NCBI GenBank assembly: GCA_963833235.1
Contig: CAWHXG010000002.1
Span: forward strand, 124,001 to 188,000
Length of the DNA: 64,000 nt
Source: CAWHXG01 sp963833235
Lineage (GTDB): Bacteria; Pseudomonadota; Alphaproteobacteria; Rhodobacterales; Rhodobacteraceae
Direction of reading: 5' to 3'
Part shown: piece after piece, positions 10,184 through 18,718 of the stretch
Layout of the letters: the number at the start of each line of letters is the position of its first letter
Position numbering within the stretch: the first letter of the stretch is position 1
Notes under the pieces: generated by a model
What the model saw: the letters and a program-made list of their open reading frames with translations, nothing else
The model's database searches: none
What the model was told of the DNA's origin: nothing
Position numbers and translations under genes: made by a program

Positions 10184-11602
10184 CTAGGGAAGATAGGCCT
10201 GCACGAGCCCCACAACACGTTTCACGAACGGGTTATCAAATAGTTTCGGCGAGAAATAGGCGCCGGCGGCGCGCTTGCTGATCTCGCCCAGCGTCGGATA
10301 GGGCGCGACCATGTTGGCGACCGCGCTCATCCTCATGCCGTTGGCGATCACGAGCGCCCAAAGGCCTATCAGCTCGCCCGCCTGCGCCCCCGCGATGGAC
10401 GCGCCCACGGGCTTGCCGCCGACCACCATGACCTTGATCAGGCCGGCGGTCTTGCCGTCCGTCCGGGCGCGGTCGATCTCGTCATAGGGAAAGCGCACGA
10501 CGGTCAGGCGGGCCCCGTGCCGCTTGCGTGCCTGTGCCTCCGTCAGGCCCACTTGCGCCAGTTCGGGATCGGTGTAGGTGACCCAGGGCAGGTGATCCTG
10601 CCGGGCCGTCGAGGGCAGCCCGAACAGGATCGACCGGATGACCACGCCGGCATGATAGCCCGCCACATGGGTGAATTGCAGCCGGCCGGCGGCATCGCCT
10701 ATGGCGTAGACCCGCCGGTTCGAGCTGCGCAGGTCGTCGCCAACGGTCACGCCGCCCCGGCCGTGTTTCACCCCGGCGGCATCCAAACCCAGATCCTCGA
10801 CGTTCGCCGCCCGCCCCACGGCCACGAGCAGATGCGAGCCGGTGACCTTGCGGCCGTCGGCCGTCTCGACCGACACCTTCCCGTCTGCTGCGCTGACCCG
10901 GGCGGCCTGCTGCCCCTCGACCAGGCGTAGGCCCTCCTCCTTCAGGCGGTCCACCACCACGGCGGCCATCTCTGGATCGTCCTTCCCGAAGGCCGTACCG
11001 CCCTCGATCACGGTCACCTCGCAGCCCAGTCGCAGATGCGCCTGTGCCATCTCCATCCCGATGGGGCCACCTCCGATGACGATCAGGTGCTCGGGCCGCT
11101 CGCGCAGATCGAAGATCGTCTCGTTGGTATGGTGGGGCACACCCTCTAGCCCCGGGATCGGCGGCACGAAGGGCCGCGATCCGCTGGCGACGACGAAGCG
11201 GCGCGCGGTGATCCGGGCGTCGCCCGCCTCCACCTCGGTCTCGGAAACGAAGCGTGCATATTTCCGGATCACGCGGACCCCGAGACCTTCGAAGCGTTCC
11301 TGGCTGTCGACGGGCGCGATGGCCTCGATCACCCGCCGCACGCGATCCTTGGCGGCGGCGTAGTCGATCTGCGGCGCCACCGGCGCTATCCCGAAGGCCG
11401 CGCCGTCGGTCATGCCGTGGGCGTGCCTGGCCGCGGCGATCAGCGCTTTGGAGGGCACGCAGCCGAAGTTCAGGCAATCCCCGCCCATCTTGTGCCCTTC
11501 GATCAGCACCACGTTCGCCCCCATCTGCGCCGCACCGGCCGCAAGCGAGAGGCCGGCGGACCCGGCCCCGATGATGCAGATGTCGCATTCGATCTGGTCC
11601 AT
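10184..11602 (-). CDS. FAD-dependent pyridine nucleotide-disulfide oxidoreductase (MerA/Lpd-like)
   Basis: A 472-residue class-I flavoprotein. FAD binding is shown by CIIGAGSAGLS (residues 9-19), the redox-active disulfide by GGDCLNFGCVPSKAL (C43, C48), and NAD(P)H binding by VIGGGPIGMEMA. The C-terminal dimerisation domain is present, but the usual HPT...E catalytic motif of lipoamide dehydrogenase reads APYPTLGEI, as in the mercuric-reductase-like group that pairs with TVP38/TMEM64 membrane proteins. There is no N-terminal mercury-binding domain and no C-terminal vicinal Cys pair, so true mercury reduction is unlikely. It follows the TVP38 gene with a 3-base gap. Confidence 0.88.
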   Translation of the reverse strand: MDQIECDICIIGAGSAGLSLAAGAAQMGANVVLIEGHKMGGDCLNFGCVPSKALIAAARHAHGMTDGAAFGIAPVAPQIDYAAAKDRVRRVIEAIAPVDSQERFEGLGVRVIRKYARFVSETEVEAGDARITARRFVVASGSRPFVPPIPGLEGVPHHTNETIFDLRERPEHLIVIGGGPIGMEMAQAHLRLGCEVTVIEGGTAFGKDDPEMAAVVVDRLKEEGLRLVEGQQAARVSAADGKVSVETADGRKVTGSHLLVAVGRAANVEDLGLDAAGVKHGRGGVTVGDDLRSSNRRVYAIGDAAGRLQFTHVAGYHAGVVIRSILFGLPSTARQDHLPWVTYTDPELAQVGLTEAQARKRHGARLTVVRFPYDEIDRARTDGKTAGLIKVMVVGGKPVGASIAGAQAGELIGLWALVIANGMRMSAVANMVAPYPTLGEISKRAAGAYFSPKLFDNPFVKRVVGLVQAYLP

Positions 11603-11605
11603 GGA

Positions 11606-12337
11606 TCAGAGGCCTTTCTTGCCGCGCACGGCCTTGAGGAGGATCGGCAGCAACGCCAGCGCGCAGAGCCCCAGGATCGGCAGCAGGACCCGCGGCTCGA
11701 AGATGATGCCGAGGTTCGGCGTCTCGCCGCGCGCGAAGACCTCGCCCAGCCCCGCCCCGACCGAGGTGTAGACGATTGCGCCGGGGATGATGCCGAGGAA
11801 GGTGGTGAGCACGAAGCGCACCAGCGGCACGCTGACCAGCGCCGGTACGATGTTCGCAACGAAGAAGGGCACGGCGGGCACCAGGCGGATGAGGAACAGC
11901 ATTTCCCACTGGTTGCTGTCGATCCCGTCCTTGATGCGGCGAACGAGCCCGTCGGAGGCATCCATCCGGGCCGCAAGCTTCTCGCCCAGGCCCCAACGCG
12001 CTGCGGCAAAGATGGCCGTGGCACCGATTGTCGCGGCCGTGACGTTGTAGAGGGCGCCGGGAAAGGTGCCGAAGAGAAACCCGCCCGTGAGCGTGGCGAT
12101 GGTGGCGCCTGGCAAGCTGAAGGCGACGATGGCGATGTAGAGCGCCATGAAACCCAGCAGCGTCAGCAGATAATTCCCATCCCGGAAGGCAATTAGGGCC
12201 TCGCGGTTGCGCGCCAACGTCTCGAAACTGAGTGTGTCGCGCAGGGTGAATGCCCCGACCGCCGCGACGAGGGCGACGGCGATCAGAGGCAGGCGCTTCG
12301 TCCAGGCGGCCTTCTCGGCCTTCGGGATATCGGTCAT
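11606..12337 (-). CDS. TVP38/TMEM64 family membrane protein
   Basis: A 243-residue integral membrane protein of the SNARE-associated/DedA-like superfamily. It has an N-terminal membrane segment (LPLIAVALVAAVGAFTL), the FSLPGATIATLTGGFLFG motif, and the re-entrant region with FLIRLVPAVPFFVAN that marks the family. Function in bacteria is uncertain; relatives act in lipid scrambling or metal handling. The start at 12337 (MTDIPKAEK) is chosen over upstream in-frame codons because the upstream residues are Arg-rich and lack family similarity. It is directly coupled to the MerA-like flavoprotein, a recurrent pairing. Confidence 0.88.
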   Translation of the reverse strand: MTDIPKAEKAAWTKRLPLIAVALVAAVGAFTLRDTLSFETLARNREALIAFRDGNYLLTLLGFMALYIAIVAFSLPGATIATLTGGFLFGTFPGALYNVTAATIGATAIFAAARWGLGEKLAARMDASDGLVRRIKDGIDSNQWEMLFLIRLVPAVPFFVANIVPALVSVPLVRFVLTTFLGIIPGAIVYTSVGAGLGEVFARGETPNLGIIFEPRVLLPILGLCALALLPILLKAVRGKKGL

Positions 12338-12570
12338 GCGGGGCCTTCCTGCACGGGAACGCGCCGGCCTTGAGATACGGCGCCGGTCGACGTGGCCAAC
12401 ATGCGCCGGGCGGATGCGGCCCGACAGGCCCCTCACGGCCCGTTGATGCCGGTTGTGCAGGACGTGACGCAGATCGACGACAGGGAGGCGATTGTTACAA
12501 TGCCGCGGGCCGCCGGGGCGACGGGTGTTGCAATCCTACTAAGAAACGCCGCTCCCGGCGCCGGGATTGA

Positions 12571-12599
12571 TTGACTTCGAGGATCAGCCCGCCTAGACG
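12571..12599 (+). promoter_or_regulatory. Predicted promoter of rpmH-rnpA
   Basis: TTGACT (12571-12576) and TAGACG (12594-12599) are separated by 17 bases, 83 bases upstream of rpmH. The remaining divergent gap 12338-12570 shows no gene and presumably also holds the promoter of the TVP38 operon on the other strand. Confidence 0.5.
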
Positions 12600-12681
12600 G
12601 CGGACTTCTTATGAAGTCGGCCCCTTCCGCCGCGCCGATGGGCGTGCGCCACCTCCGGGCCCGGAACGATGGAGCCCCTCG

Positions 12682-12816
12682 ATGAAACGCACTTTCCAGC
12701 CAAGCAATCTCGTGCGCAAGCGCCGCCACGGTTTCCGGTCGCGCATGGCCACGAAGGCCGGTCGAAAGATCCTGAATGCCCGCCGCGCCCGTGGCCGCAA
12801 GTCGCTCAGCGCCTGA
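12682..12816 (+). CDS. rpmH: 50S ribosomal protein L34
   Basis: A 44-residue basic protein matching L34 along its whole length: it begins MKRTFQPSNLVRKRRHGF and ends ILNARRARGRKSLSA. It binds 23S rRNA near the exit tunnel. The rpmH-rnpA-yidD-yidC neighbourhood is conserved in bacteria. The stop lies inside the start region of rnpA. Confidence 0.98.
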   Translation: MKRTFQPSNLVRKRRHGFRSRMATKAGRKILNARRARGRKSLSA

Positions 12817-13195
12817 GCCGGCCCGGCCGGCCGCTACGGGCGGCGCACGCGCCTTCGTGGTTCTCACAGAACGGCGGGATTTCCTGGCAGCTGCCCGGGC
12901 ACGGCGTCAAGCATTGCCCGGGTTCGTCGTTCAGGCCCGGCGTCGGGGCGAGGACCTGGGCGGCCCCCGCGTCGGCTTTACCTGCAGCAAGAAGGTCGGC
13001 AATGCCGTTGCCCGCAATCGCGCCAAGCGGCGGCTGCGGGAAGTGGCGCGCGCCGTCTTGCGCGAGGAAGGGCGGGCCGGCTGGGATTACGTGCTGATCG
13101 GCCGGGCGACTGAGACGGCGCAGCGCCCCCTGCCCCGCATGATCGCCGAGTTGCGGGCCGTACTGCCACGCCTGCACGGCGACAGGGCACGATGA
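12776..13195 (+). CDS. rnpA: Ribonuclease P protein component
   Basis: Protein subunit that, with RNase P RNA, removes 5' leaders from tRNA precursors. The RNR motif ARNRAKRRLRE and the hydrophobic cleft sequence GFTCSKKVGNAV are clear. The annotated ATG start (139 residues) makes it overlap rpmH by 41 bases; a GTG at 12788 is an alternative inside the same overlap, and there is no good start between the rpmH stop and the conserved region. Overlapping rpmH/rnpA frames are known in some bacteria, so the long start is plausible. Confidence 0.93.
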   Translation: MPAAPVAASRSAPEPARPAATGGARAFVVLTERRDFLAAARARRQALPGFVVQARRRGEDLGGPRVGFTCSKKVGNAVARNRAKRRLREVARAVLREEGRAGWDYVLIGRATETAQRPLPRMIAELRAVLPRLHGDRAR

Positions 13196-13438
13196 GTCCC
13201 CGCGGCATGGGCGCTCGCCCTTCCGGTCAGGGCCTACCGGCTGCTCTTTTCTCCCTGGGTCGGCCATTCCTGCCGTTTCGATCCCACCTGTTCCGCCTAT
13301 GCCCTTCAGGCGCTTGAGGCGCATGGCGCCCGGCGGGGCGGCTGGCTGGCGCTGCGCCGGGTCCTGCGGTGCAACCCCTGGGGCGGCATGGGGATCGATG
13401 ATGTGCCGCCGCTTGCCGATACATCGCGACGCCGGTAG
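13192..13438 (+). CDS. yidD: Membrane protein insertion efficiency factor YidD (frameshifted here)
   Basis: YidD is a small membrane-associated protein that helps YidC-dependent insertion. The family core is plain from 13199: LFSPWVGHSCRFDPTCSAYA, then the heptad with ALRRVLRCNPWGGMG. This frame has no start codon; the natural ATG at 13192 overlaps the rnpA stop (ATGA) but is one base out of register. Removing one C from the CCCC run near 13200 joins them (MSPAAWALALPVRAYRLL), so a single-base insertion is the likely cause. With that correction the product has about 81 residues, normal for YidD. Confidence 0.8.
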
Positions 13439-13448
13439 GGCTGCCGCC

Positions 13449-14291
13449 ATGGCCGAGCAGCCCGACCCTTCCGAAGAGATCCACGCGCTGTTCTACGGCG
13501 CCCCCGCCACCACGGAGTTCCGCAAGTTGCGCAAGCGGCTGGTCCGCCAGGTGCGCGAGGCCATCGAGACGTTCGGCATGGTTCGCCCGGGCGACCGATG
13601 GCTCGTCTGCCTCTCGGGCGGCAAGGACAGCTATACCCTTCTGGCCATCCTTCACGAACTGCAATGGCGCGGACTTCTGCCTGTCGACCTGCTGGCCGCC
13701 AATCTCGATCAGGGCCAGCCCGGCTTTCCGGCCACGGTCTTGCCGGCCTTCCTTCAGAGGATGGGGGTTCCGCACCGGATCGAGTACCGCGATACTTATT
13801 CCATCGTGATCGACAAAATCCCCCAGGGCCGTACGTTCTGCGCCCTGTGTTCCCGGCTGCGGCGCGGGCATCTCTACCGGATCGCCCGCGAGGAAGGATG
13901 CAGCGCGGTGGTTCTCGGGCATCACCGCGACGACATGCTCGAGACGTTCATGATGAATCTCTTTCACGGCGGGCGCCTGGCGACGATGCCGGCGAGCCTT
14001 CTCAACGACGAGGGTGATCTTTTCGTGCATCGCCCGCTGGCTTTCGTGGCCGAAGCAGATTGCGAAAGGTTCGCCCGCGCGATGGCGTATCCGATCATCC
14101 CCTGCGATCTCTGCGGCACCCAGGATGGGCTTCAGCGCCAGCAGATAAAGGCGATGCTGGATGAATGGGAGCGGCGCACGCCCGGTCGGCGTCAGAAGAT
14201 GGCGGGCGCGCTCGGCAACGTCAGACCGTCTCATCTGCTGGATACCGGGCTCTTCGGCTTCGCCGAGCTTGCGCGGAAGCCCCCGGCCTGA
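13449..14291 (+). CDS. ttcA: tRNA 2-thiocytidine(32) synthetase TtcA
   Basis: ATP-dependent thiolation of cytidine 32 in certain tRNAs. The 280-residue protein has the PP-loop CLSGGKDSYTLL, the central pair CALC and the second pair CDLC that hold the iron-sulfur cluster, and VVLGHHRDDMLETFMMN. Start 13449 (MAEQPDPSEEI) avoids running back through the yidD coding sequence. It lies 10 bases after yidD on the same strand. Confidence 0.94.
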   Translation: MAEQPDPSEEIHALFYGAPATTEFRKLRKRLVRQVREAIETFGMVRPGDRWLVCLSGGKDSYTLLAILHELQWRGLLPVDLLAANLDQGQPGFPATVLPAFLQRMGVPHRIEYRDTYSIVIDKIPQGRTFCALCSRLRRGHLYRIAREEGCSAVVLGHHRDDMLETFMMNLFHGGRLATMPASLLNDEGDLFVHRPLAFVAEADCERFARAMAYPIIPCDLCGTQDGLQRQQIKAMLDEWERRTPGRRQKMAGALGNVRPSHLLDTGLFGFAELARKPPA

Positions 14292-14313
14292 CCTTTAGCA
14301 TTTTAATGAAAGG
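14292..14313. terminator. AT-rich inverted repeat after ttcA
   Basis: CCTTT...AAAGG arms flank an inner CATT/AATG pair, unusually AT-rich for this DNA and placed directly at the ttcA stop. It lacks a clean T run, so it could be a weak terminator or an operator for the following cyclic-di-GMP gene. Confidence 0.35.
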
Positions 14314-14348
14314 GGTCGTGTCGGGAGGGCTGCGTTAAGGCGGCGCTC

Positions 14349-15944
14349 ATGCCCTCTGCCCTAGGGTCCATCCTGTCGAGAACTGGCCCCGGGAAACGCG
14401 CGATGGGTAGTAGATTGCAGAATGCCCTGGCCGGGCTGACCCGCCGCGCCCGCGGCGGCAGGCTTGCCACGGGACTTCTGGTTCTGCTGCCGGGGATCGG
14501 TTACGGGGTCTACCAGATATGGGGAGAGATCGGCCTTGCCGTCGTGGCGGTTGGGGCGCCGATCGGCTACATCCTCGTCGGCCTCTTTCCGAAGGAAGTA
14601 GGGTCGACGACCCGACCCTTGCGGGGCGGGCCACTGCCGCGTAGCCTCATGGAGGCGAAGCTGGACGCGATGCTCCGGCAGAGCGCCGGCACGGGCCGAT
14701 CCACGGCCTGCCTCGTGCTGGAGGTCGACAGCTTCGCACGGGTGGAAGCGCAGCTAGGCCGGCGGGGTGCAGACCTCGTGACGTCGCGCCTCAGCGCGCG
14801 GCTCGCCGATTGCCTTCGGGACGATGACCTTGTGGGCCGGTTCGACGGGGCACGCTATGCGGTGGCGGTGGCCCCGGCGCACCGGGTCGATCTGGAATCG
14901 ATGTTACAGCTCTCCGCCCGGCTGCAGGACGCCGTGAGTACGCCACTGGCGCTCGATGGCAGCACCCTGCATCTGACGGCCTCGATCGGGTTCTGCCGCC
15001 CCGATGCCGTTCCCCTCGTCGATGGCCCAGTCCTCGTCGATGCGGCGGAGGCAGCGCTTGACGAAGCCGTTCCGCACGGTCCTGGCGGGATCCGCGCCTA
15101 TTCGGTCGAGATGCATCGCCACCGCGCCCGGCATCGCACCCTGATCACCGAACTGGAGCGCGGCGTGGAGGAGGGGCAGGTTTGCCCCTGGTTTCAGCCG
15201 CAGGTCTGCACCGATACCGGGCTTGTCATGGGGTTCGAGGCGCTGGCGCGCTGGATCCATCCCGCGCGCGGCCAGATCCTGCCGGGCGAATTCCTCGACG
15301 CCGCGGAGGCCGCCGGCCTTATGGAGCGGATCGGCGAGGTGGTGCTGGAGCAGTCGCTCTCCGCCATCACGGCCTGGGATCGCGCCGGATTCCTGGTTCC
15401 CGGGGTCGGCGTGAACTTCTCGGAGGGCCAGCTAAGCGCGCCGGCTCTGGCCGACAAGATAGCTTGGCATCTTGACCGGCACGGACTGGAGCCGCGAAGG
15501 CTTTGCGTGGAAATTCTTGAGAACGTGATCGCGCGGGATCCCGAGGATGTCGTCACCAAGAACATCACGGCGCTCTCGCGGATGGGTTGCAAGATCGATC
15601 TGGACGATTTCGGAACTGGGCACGCCTCGATCAGCAGCTTGCGCCGTTTCGCCGTGGACAGGATCAAGATCGACAGGTCCTTTGTGACCCGCGTCGATTC
15701 CGATCCTGAACAGCGCCAGATGATCGCCGCGATCCTGGTGATGGCAGAGCGCCTTTCGTTGAGTACCGTCGCGGAAGGCGTAGAGACCGCAGCCGAGCAT
15801 GCATTGCTGGCGCAGCTCGGATGCACCTGCGTCCAGGGCTTCGGCATCGGCCGGCCCATGCCGATGGAAGACACGTTCGCCTGGCTGCGTACGCAAAGCG
15901 AGAAGATTTCCGATCTGCCCAGCGTGACCGCCCGGCGCGGTTGA
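14349..15944 (+). CDS. Membrane EAL-domain cyclic-di-GMP phosphodiesterase with degenerate GGDEF domain
   Basis: A 531-residue protein with two adjacent membrane segments (about 38-54 and 60-80), a GGDEF-like domain (about 115-255) and an EAL domain (about 265-515). The GGDEF signature is replaced by RFDGARYAVAV, so cyclase activity is unlikely. The EAL domain keeps the metal and substrate residues: FEALARW (E297), NFSE, EILENV, IDLDDFGTG (D419, D420), IKIDRSF (K440) and VAEGVET (E476, E479). It should therefore hydrolyse c-di-GMP to pGpG. A second possible start at 14403 also precedes the membrane segments. The 247-base gap to yidC shows no gene. Confidence 0.9.
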   Translation: MPSALGSILSRTGPGKRAMGSRLQNALAGLTRRARGGRLATGLLVLLPGIGYGVYQIWGEIGLAVVAVGAPIGYILVGLFPKEVGSTTRPLRGGPLPRSLMEAKLDAMLRQSAGTGRSTACLVLEVDSFARVEAQLGRRGADLVTSRLSARLADCLRDDDLVGRFDGARYAVAVAPAHRVDLESMLQLSARLQDAVSTPLALDGSTLHLTASIGFCRPDAVPLVDGPVLVDAAEAALDEAVPHGPGGIRAYSVEMHRHRARHRTLITELERGVEEGQVCPWFQPQVCTDTGLVMGFEALARWIHPARGQILPGEFLDAAEAAGLMERIGEVVLEQSLSAITAWDRAGFLVPGVGVNFSEGQLSAPALADKIAWHLDRHGLEPRRLCVEILENVIARDPEDVVTKNITALSRMGCKIDLDDFGTGHASISSLRRFAVDRIKIDRSFVTRVDSDPEQRQMIAAILVMAERLSLSTVAEGVETAAEHALLAQLGCTCVQGFGIGRPMPMEDTFAWLRTQSEKISDLPSVTARRG

Positions 15945-16191
15945 CAGCGACGCTTTCGGGAAGGCGCCCGTGGCAAGTCTGCTGCCCTCGGGCAAGGCGA
16001 TGCCGGGCCGTCTTGCGCCCTTCCGGCAACGCCCGTCAGGTCCGCCACTTGCCCGTCGAACGGCCGGCTATCCGCGGCAGCGCGTGCCTGGCAGCGTCGT
16101 CGCGCCCTTCCCGAAACCGCTTGACCTTTAACCCTTGCCCTAGTTGAACCGGCCGGGAATTCGCTCTCCCCCCGCGAGGTATCCCGTTCCG

Positions 16192-18009
16192 ATGGACGAC
16201 CAGAACAAGAATCTCATCTTGGCCACGGCGCTGAGCTTTCTCGTCATTCTGGTCTGGTTCCTGCTCTTCCCGCCCGAAGAGCCGGCGATGCCCGAGGCAC
16301 CGCCCGTTGCCACCGCACCTGCCGATGGGCCGGCCATCGCCGCGGCCCCCCCGCCTGGTACGGCCGGCGCGCCGGAGAACGCCGACGCGCCAGCCCAGGC
16401 CGCGGCGCCCGAGGCCAACGCCCCGCGGATCCCCATCGAGAGCCCGCAACTCTCCGGCACGATCTCGTTGACCGGCGGGCGGATCGACGATCTCTCCCTC
16501 AAAAGCTACCGCGAGACCCTCGACCCCGAAAGCGACACCGTCCGCCTGCTGTCGCCGGTGGGGGGCACCAATGCCTACTACGCGCTTTACGGGTGGGCGC
16601 CTGCGGGCGATCTCGATTTCGCGGATGTACCCGGCGCGAACACCGAATGGCAGGCCGAGGGCGATGCCAGTCTGTCGGTGAACAATCCCGTGACCCTCAC
16701 GTGGGAGAACGGCGCCGGCCTGGTCTTCCGCCGCACCATCTCCATCGACGACGATTTCCTCTTCACCATCACACAAAGCGTCGAGAATACCGGAAGCGCC
16801 CCCGTCCGTCTGGCGCCCTACGGCATCGTCGCCCGCCACGGGCAGCCAGACACGGTGAACTTCTTCATTCTGCACGAAGGCGTCGTGCGGATGTCTGACA
16901 GCGAGCTCGAAGAGATCGACTACAACGACATGCCCGATCTGGACTTCGTCGAACGCGAGGGCGCCCCGGCCGAGGTACTGGACGTCTCGCAGAACGGCTG
17001 GATCGGCTTCACCGACAAGTACTGGATGACCGCCCTCATCCCGGCCCCGGGCCAGGCCTTCGCCTCCGTCGCGAAATACGTGGCCTCCGCCGACATCTAC
17101 CAGACAGAGACCCGCCTGCCGACCGTCACGGTCGAGCCCGGCACCACGCAGGAGGCCACGACCTACCTCTTCGCGGGCGCCAAGGAATGGGAGGCGATCA
17201 ACGGCTATCAGCGCGACAACGGCATCCAACGGTTCGTCGACAGCATCGATTGGGGCTGGTTCTTCTTCCTGACCAAGCCGATCTTCTGGCTGCTGCACCA
17301 GATCAACCTTCTGATCGGCAACATGGGCTGGTCGATCATCGTCCTGACGCTGATCATCAAGGCCGTGCTCTTCCCGCTGGCCTACAAGTCCTATGCGTCC
17401 ATGGCGAAAATGAAGGAACTCCAACCGCAGATGGAGAAGCTGAAGGAGAAGGCCGGTGACGACCGCCAGAAGCTTCAGAAGGAAATGATGGAGCTCTACA
17501 AGCGCGAAAAGGTCAACCCGGCCGCGGGCTGCCTGCCAATCCTGATGCAGATCCCGATCTTCTTCTCGCTCTACAAGGTGATCTTCGTCACGATCGAACT
17601 GCGCCACGCACCCTGGCTCGGCCCGTTCCAGGACCTCTCGGCCCCCGACCCAACCTCGCTGTGGAATATCTGGGGGCTTTTGCCCTACGGACCGCCCGCG
17701 CCAGACACCATCCTGGCGCTGATCTTCATCGGCATCCTGCCGCTGTTCCTGGGCATCTCCATGTGGCTGCAGCAAAAGCTGAACCCGTCGCCCACCGATG
17801 CGACGCAAGCGATGATCTTCGCGTGGATGCCTTGGGTCTTCATGTTCATGCTGGGCACCTTCGCCAGCGGCCTCGTGCTCTACTGGATCGCCAACAATAC
17901 CATCACCTTCACCCAGCAATACCTCATCATGCGCAGCCACGGCTACAAGCCGGACCTGCTGGGCAACATTCGATCCGGGTTCCAGCGCGGCAAGACGGAC
18001 GCGAAGTGA
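16192..18009 (+). CDS. yidC: Membrane protein insertase YidC
   Basis: Inserts and folds inner-membrane proteins, alone or with SecYEG. The 605-residue protein starts MDDQNKNLILATALSFLVIL (first membrane helix), has a Pro/Ala-rich linker, the large periplasmic domain of Gram-negative YidC, and the conserved core with the positively charged groove arginine region, the KMKELQPQMEKLKEK amphipathic loop, and NPAAGCLPILMQIPIFFSLY. The C terminus ends in a basic tail. The ATG at 16192 is used instead of an upstream in-frame codon because it starts exactly at the conserved N terminus. Confidence 0.96.
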   Translation: MDDQNKNLILATALSFLVILVWFLLFPPEEPAMPEAPPVATAPADGPAIAAAPPPGTAGAPENADAPAQAAAPEANAPRIPIESPQLSGTISLTGGRIDDLSLKSYRETLDPESDTVRLLSPVGGTNAYYALYGWAPAGDLDFADVPGANTEWQAEGDASLSVNNPVTLTWENGAGLVFRRTISIDDDFLFTITQSVENTGSAPVRLAPYGIVARHGQPDTVNFFILHEGVVRMSDSELEEIDYNDMPDLDFVEREGAPAEVLDVSQNGWIGFTDKYWMTALIPAPGQAFASVAKYVASADIYQTETRLPTVTVEPGTTQEATTYLFAGAKEWEAINGYQRDNGIQRFVDSIDWGWFFFLTKPIFWLLHQINLLIGNMGWSIIVLTLIIKAVLFPLAYKSYASMAKMKELQPQMEKLKEKAGDDRQKLQKEMMELYKREKVNPAAGCLPILMQIPIFFSLYKVIFVTIELRHAPWLGPFQDLSAPDPTSLWNIWGLLPYGPPAPDTILALIFIGILPLFLGISMWLQQKLNPSPTDATQAMIFAWMPWVFMFMLGTFASGLVLYWIANNTITFTQQYLIMRSHGYKPDLLGNIRSGFQRGKTDAK

Positions 18010-18046
18010 CGGGACCGGTCGGCTGAGCGATCACCTCGCCTTTCCC

Positions 18047-18679
18047 GTGGCGCCGCCCCCCGATGCGGCAGAGGCCGAGGCCGGCCGACTGCTCTTCGCC
18101 GGGCCGACGGACTTCCTGAAAGGGGTCGTCGCCATCGACGGGCTGCCGCCGCCTGACCGGGTAGAGGTCTGCCTTGCCGGTCGCTCGAACGTCGGGAAAT
18201 CGACGCTGATCAATGCCCTCACCGGCCGCAAGGGGCTGGCCCGCGCGTCGAACACGCCCGGACGGACGCAGGAGATTAACTTCTTCACCGCGGAAGATAT
18301 CTACCTCGTCGATCTTCCGGGCTACGGATACGCGAACGCGCCGCGCCCCGTGGTAGAGGCCTGGCAACGACTGCTGAAGGCCTATCTTGCCGGCCGGGCC
18401 AATCTGCGGCGCGCCTTCGTGCTGATCGACGCCCGGCATGGCCTGAAGGCCGTGGACGCCGAGATCATGAGCCGTCTCGACGTGGCCGCCGTTCCCTTCC
18501 AGGTCGTGCTGACGAAGTCCGACAAGATCGGCGCCGGCGTGCTGGACAAGACGCTCGGTCAGGTCCGCGCCGGGCTGAAGGCACATCCCGCCGCCTATCC
18601 TCAGCTGATCGTCACATCCTCGGAAACGGGCGACGGCATCGCAACCCTGCGCGCCGCCATTGCCGACCTGCGCGGTTAG
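18047..18679 (+). CDS. engB: Ribosome biogenesis GTPase EngB/YsxC (YihA)
   Basis: GTPase needed for assembly of the large ribosomal subunit. The 210-residue protein shows G1 GRSNVGKST, G2 region ASNTPGRTQ, G3 DLPGYGYA, G4 LTKSDKI and G5 TSSETGDG. A GTG start at 18047 gives a normal length; no ATG is available upstream in frame. It follows yidC by 37 bases in the typical yidC-engB order. Confidence 0.94.
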   Translation: MAPPPDAAEAEAGRLLFAGPTDFLKGVVAIDGLPPPDRVEVCLAGRSNVGKSTLINALTGRKGLARASNTPGRTQEINFFTAEDIYLVDLPGYGYANAPRPVVEAWQRLLKAYLAGRANLRRAFVLIDARHGLKAVDAEIMSRLDVAAVPFQVVLTKSDKIGAGVLDKTLGQVRAGLKAHPAAYPQLIVTSSETGDGIATLRAAIADLRG

Positions 18680-18718
18680 GCAACGCCAAAGCCGGCCGCC
18701 GGCAAACCCTCTGACGCC

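Noticed and set aside
10184..11602. Mercuric reductase (merA) and a mercury-resistance operon
   Set aside because: No heavy-metal-associated N-terminal domain, no C-terminal Cys pair, and no merR, merT or merP nearby.
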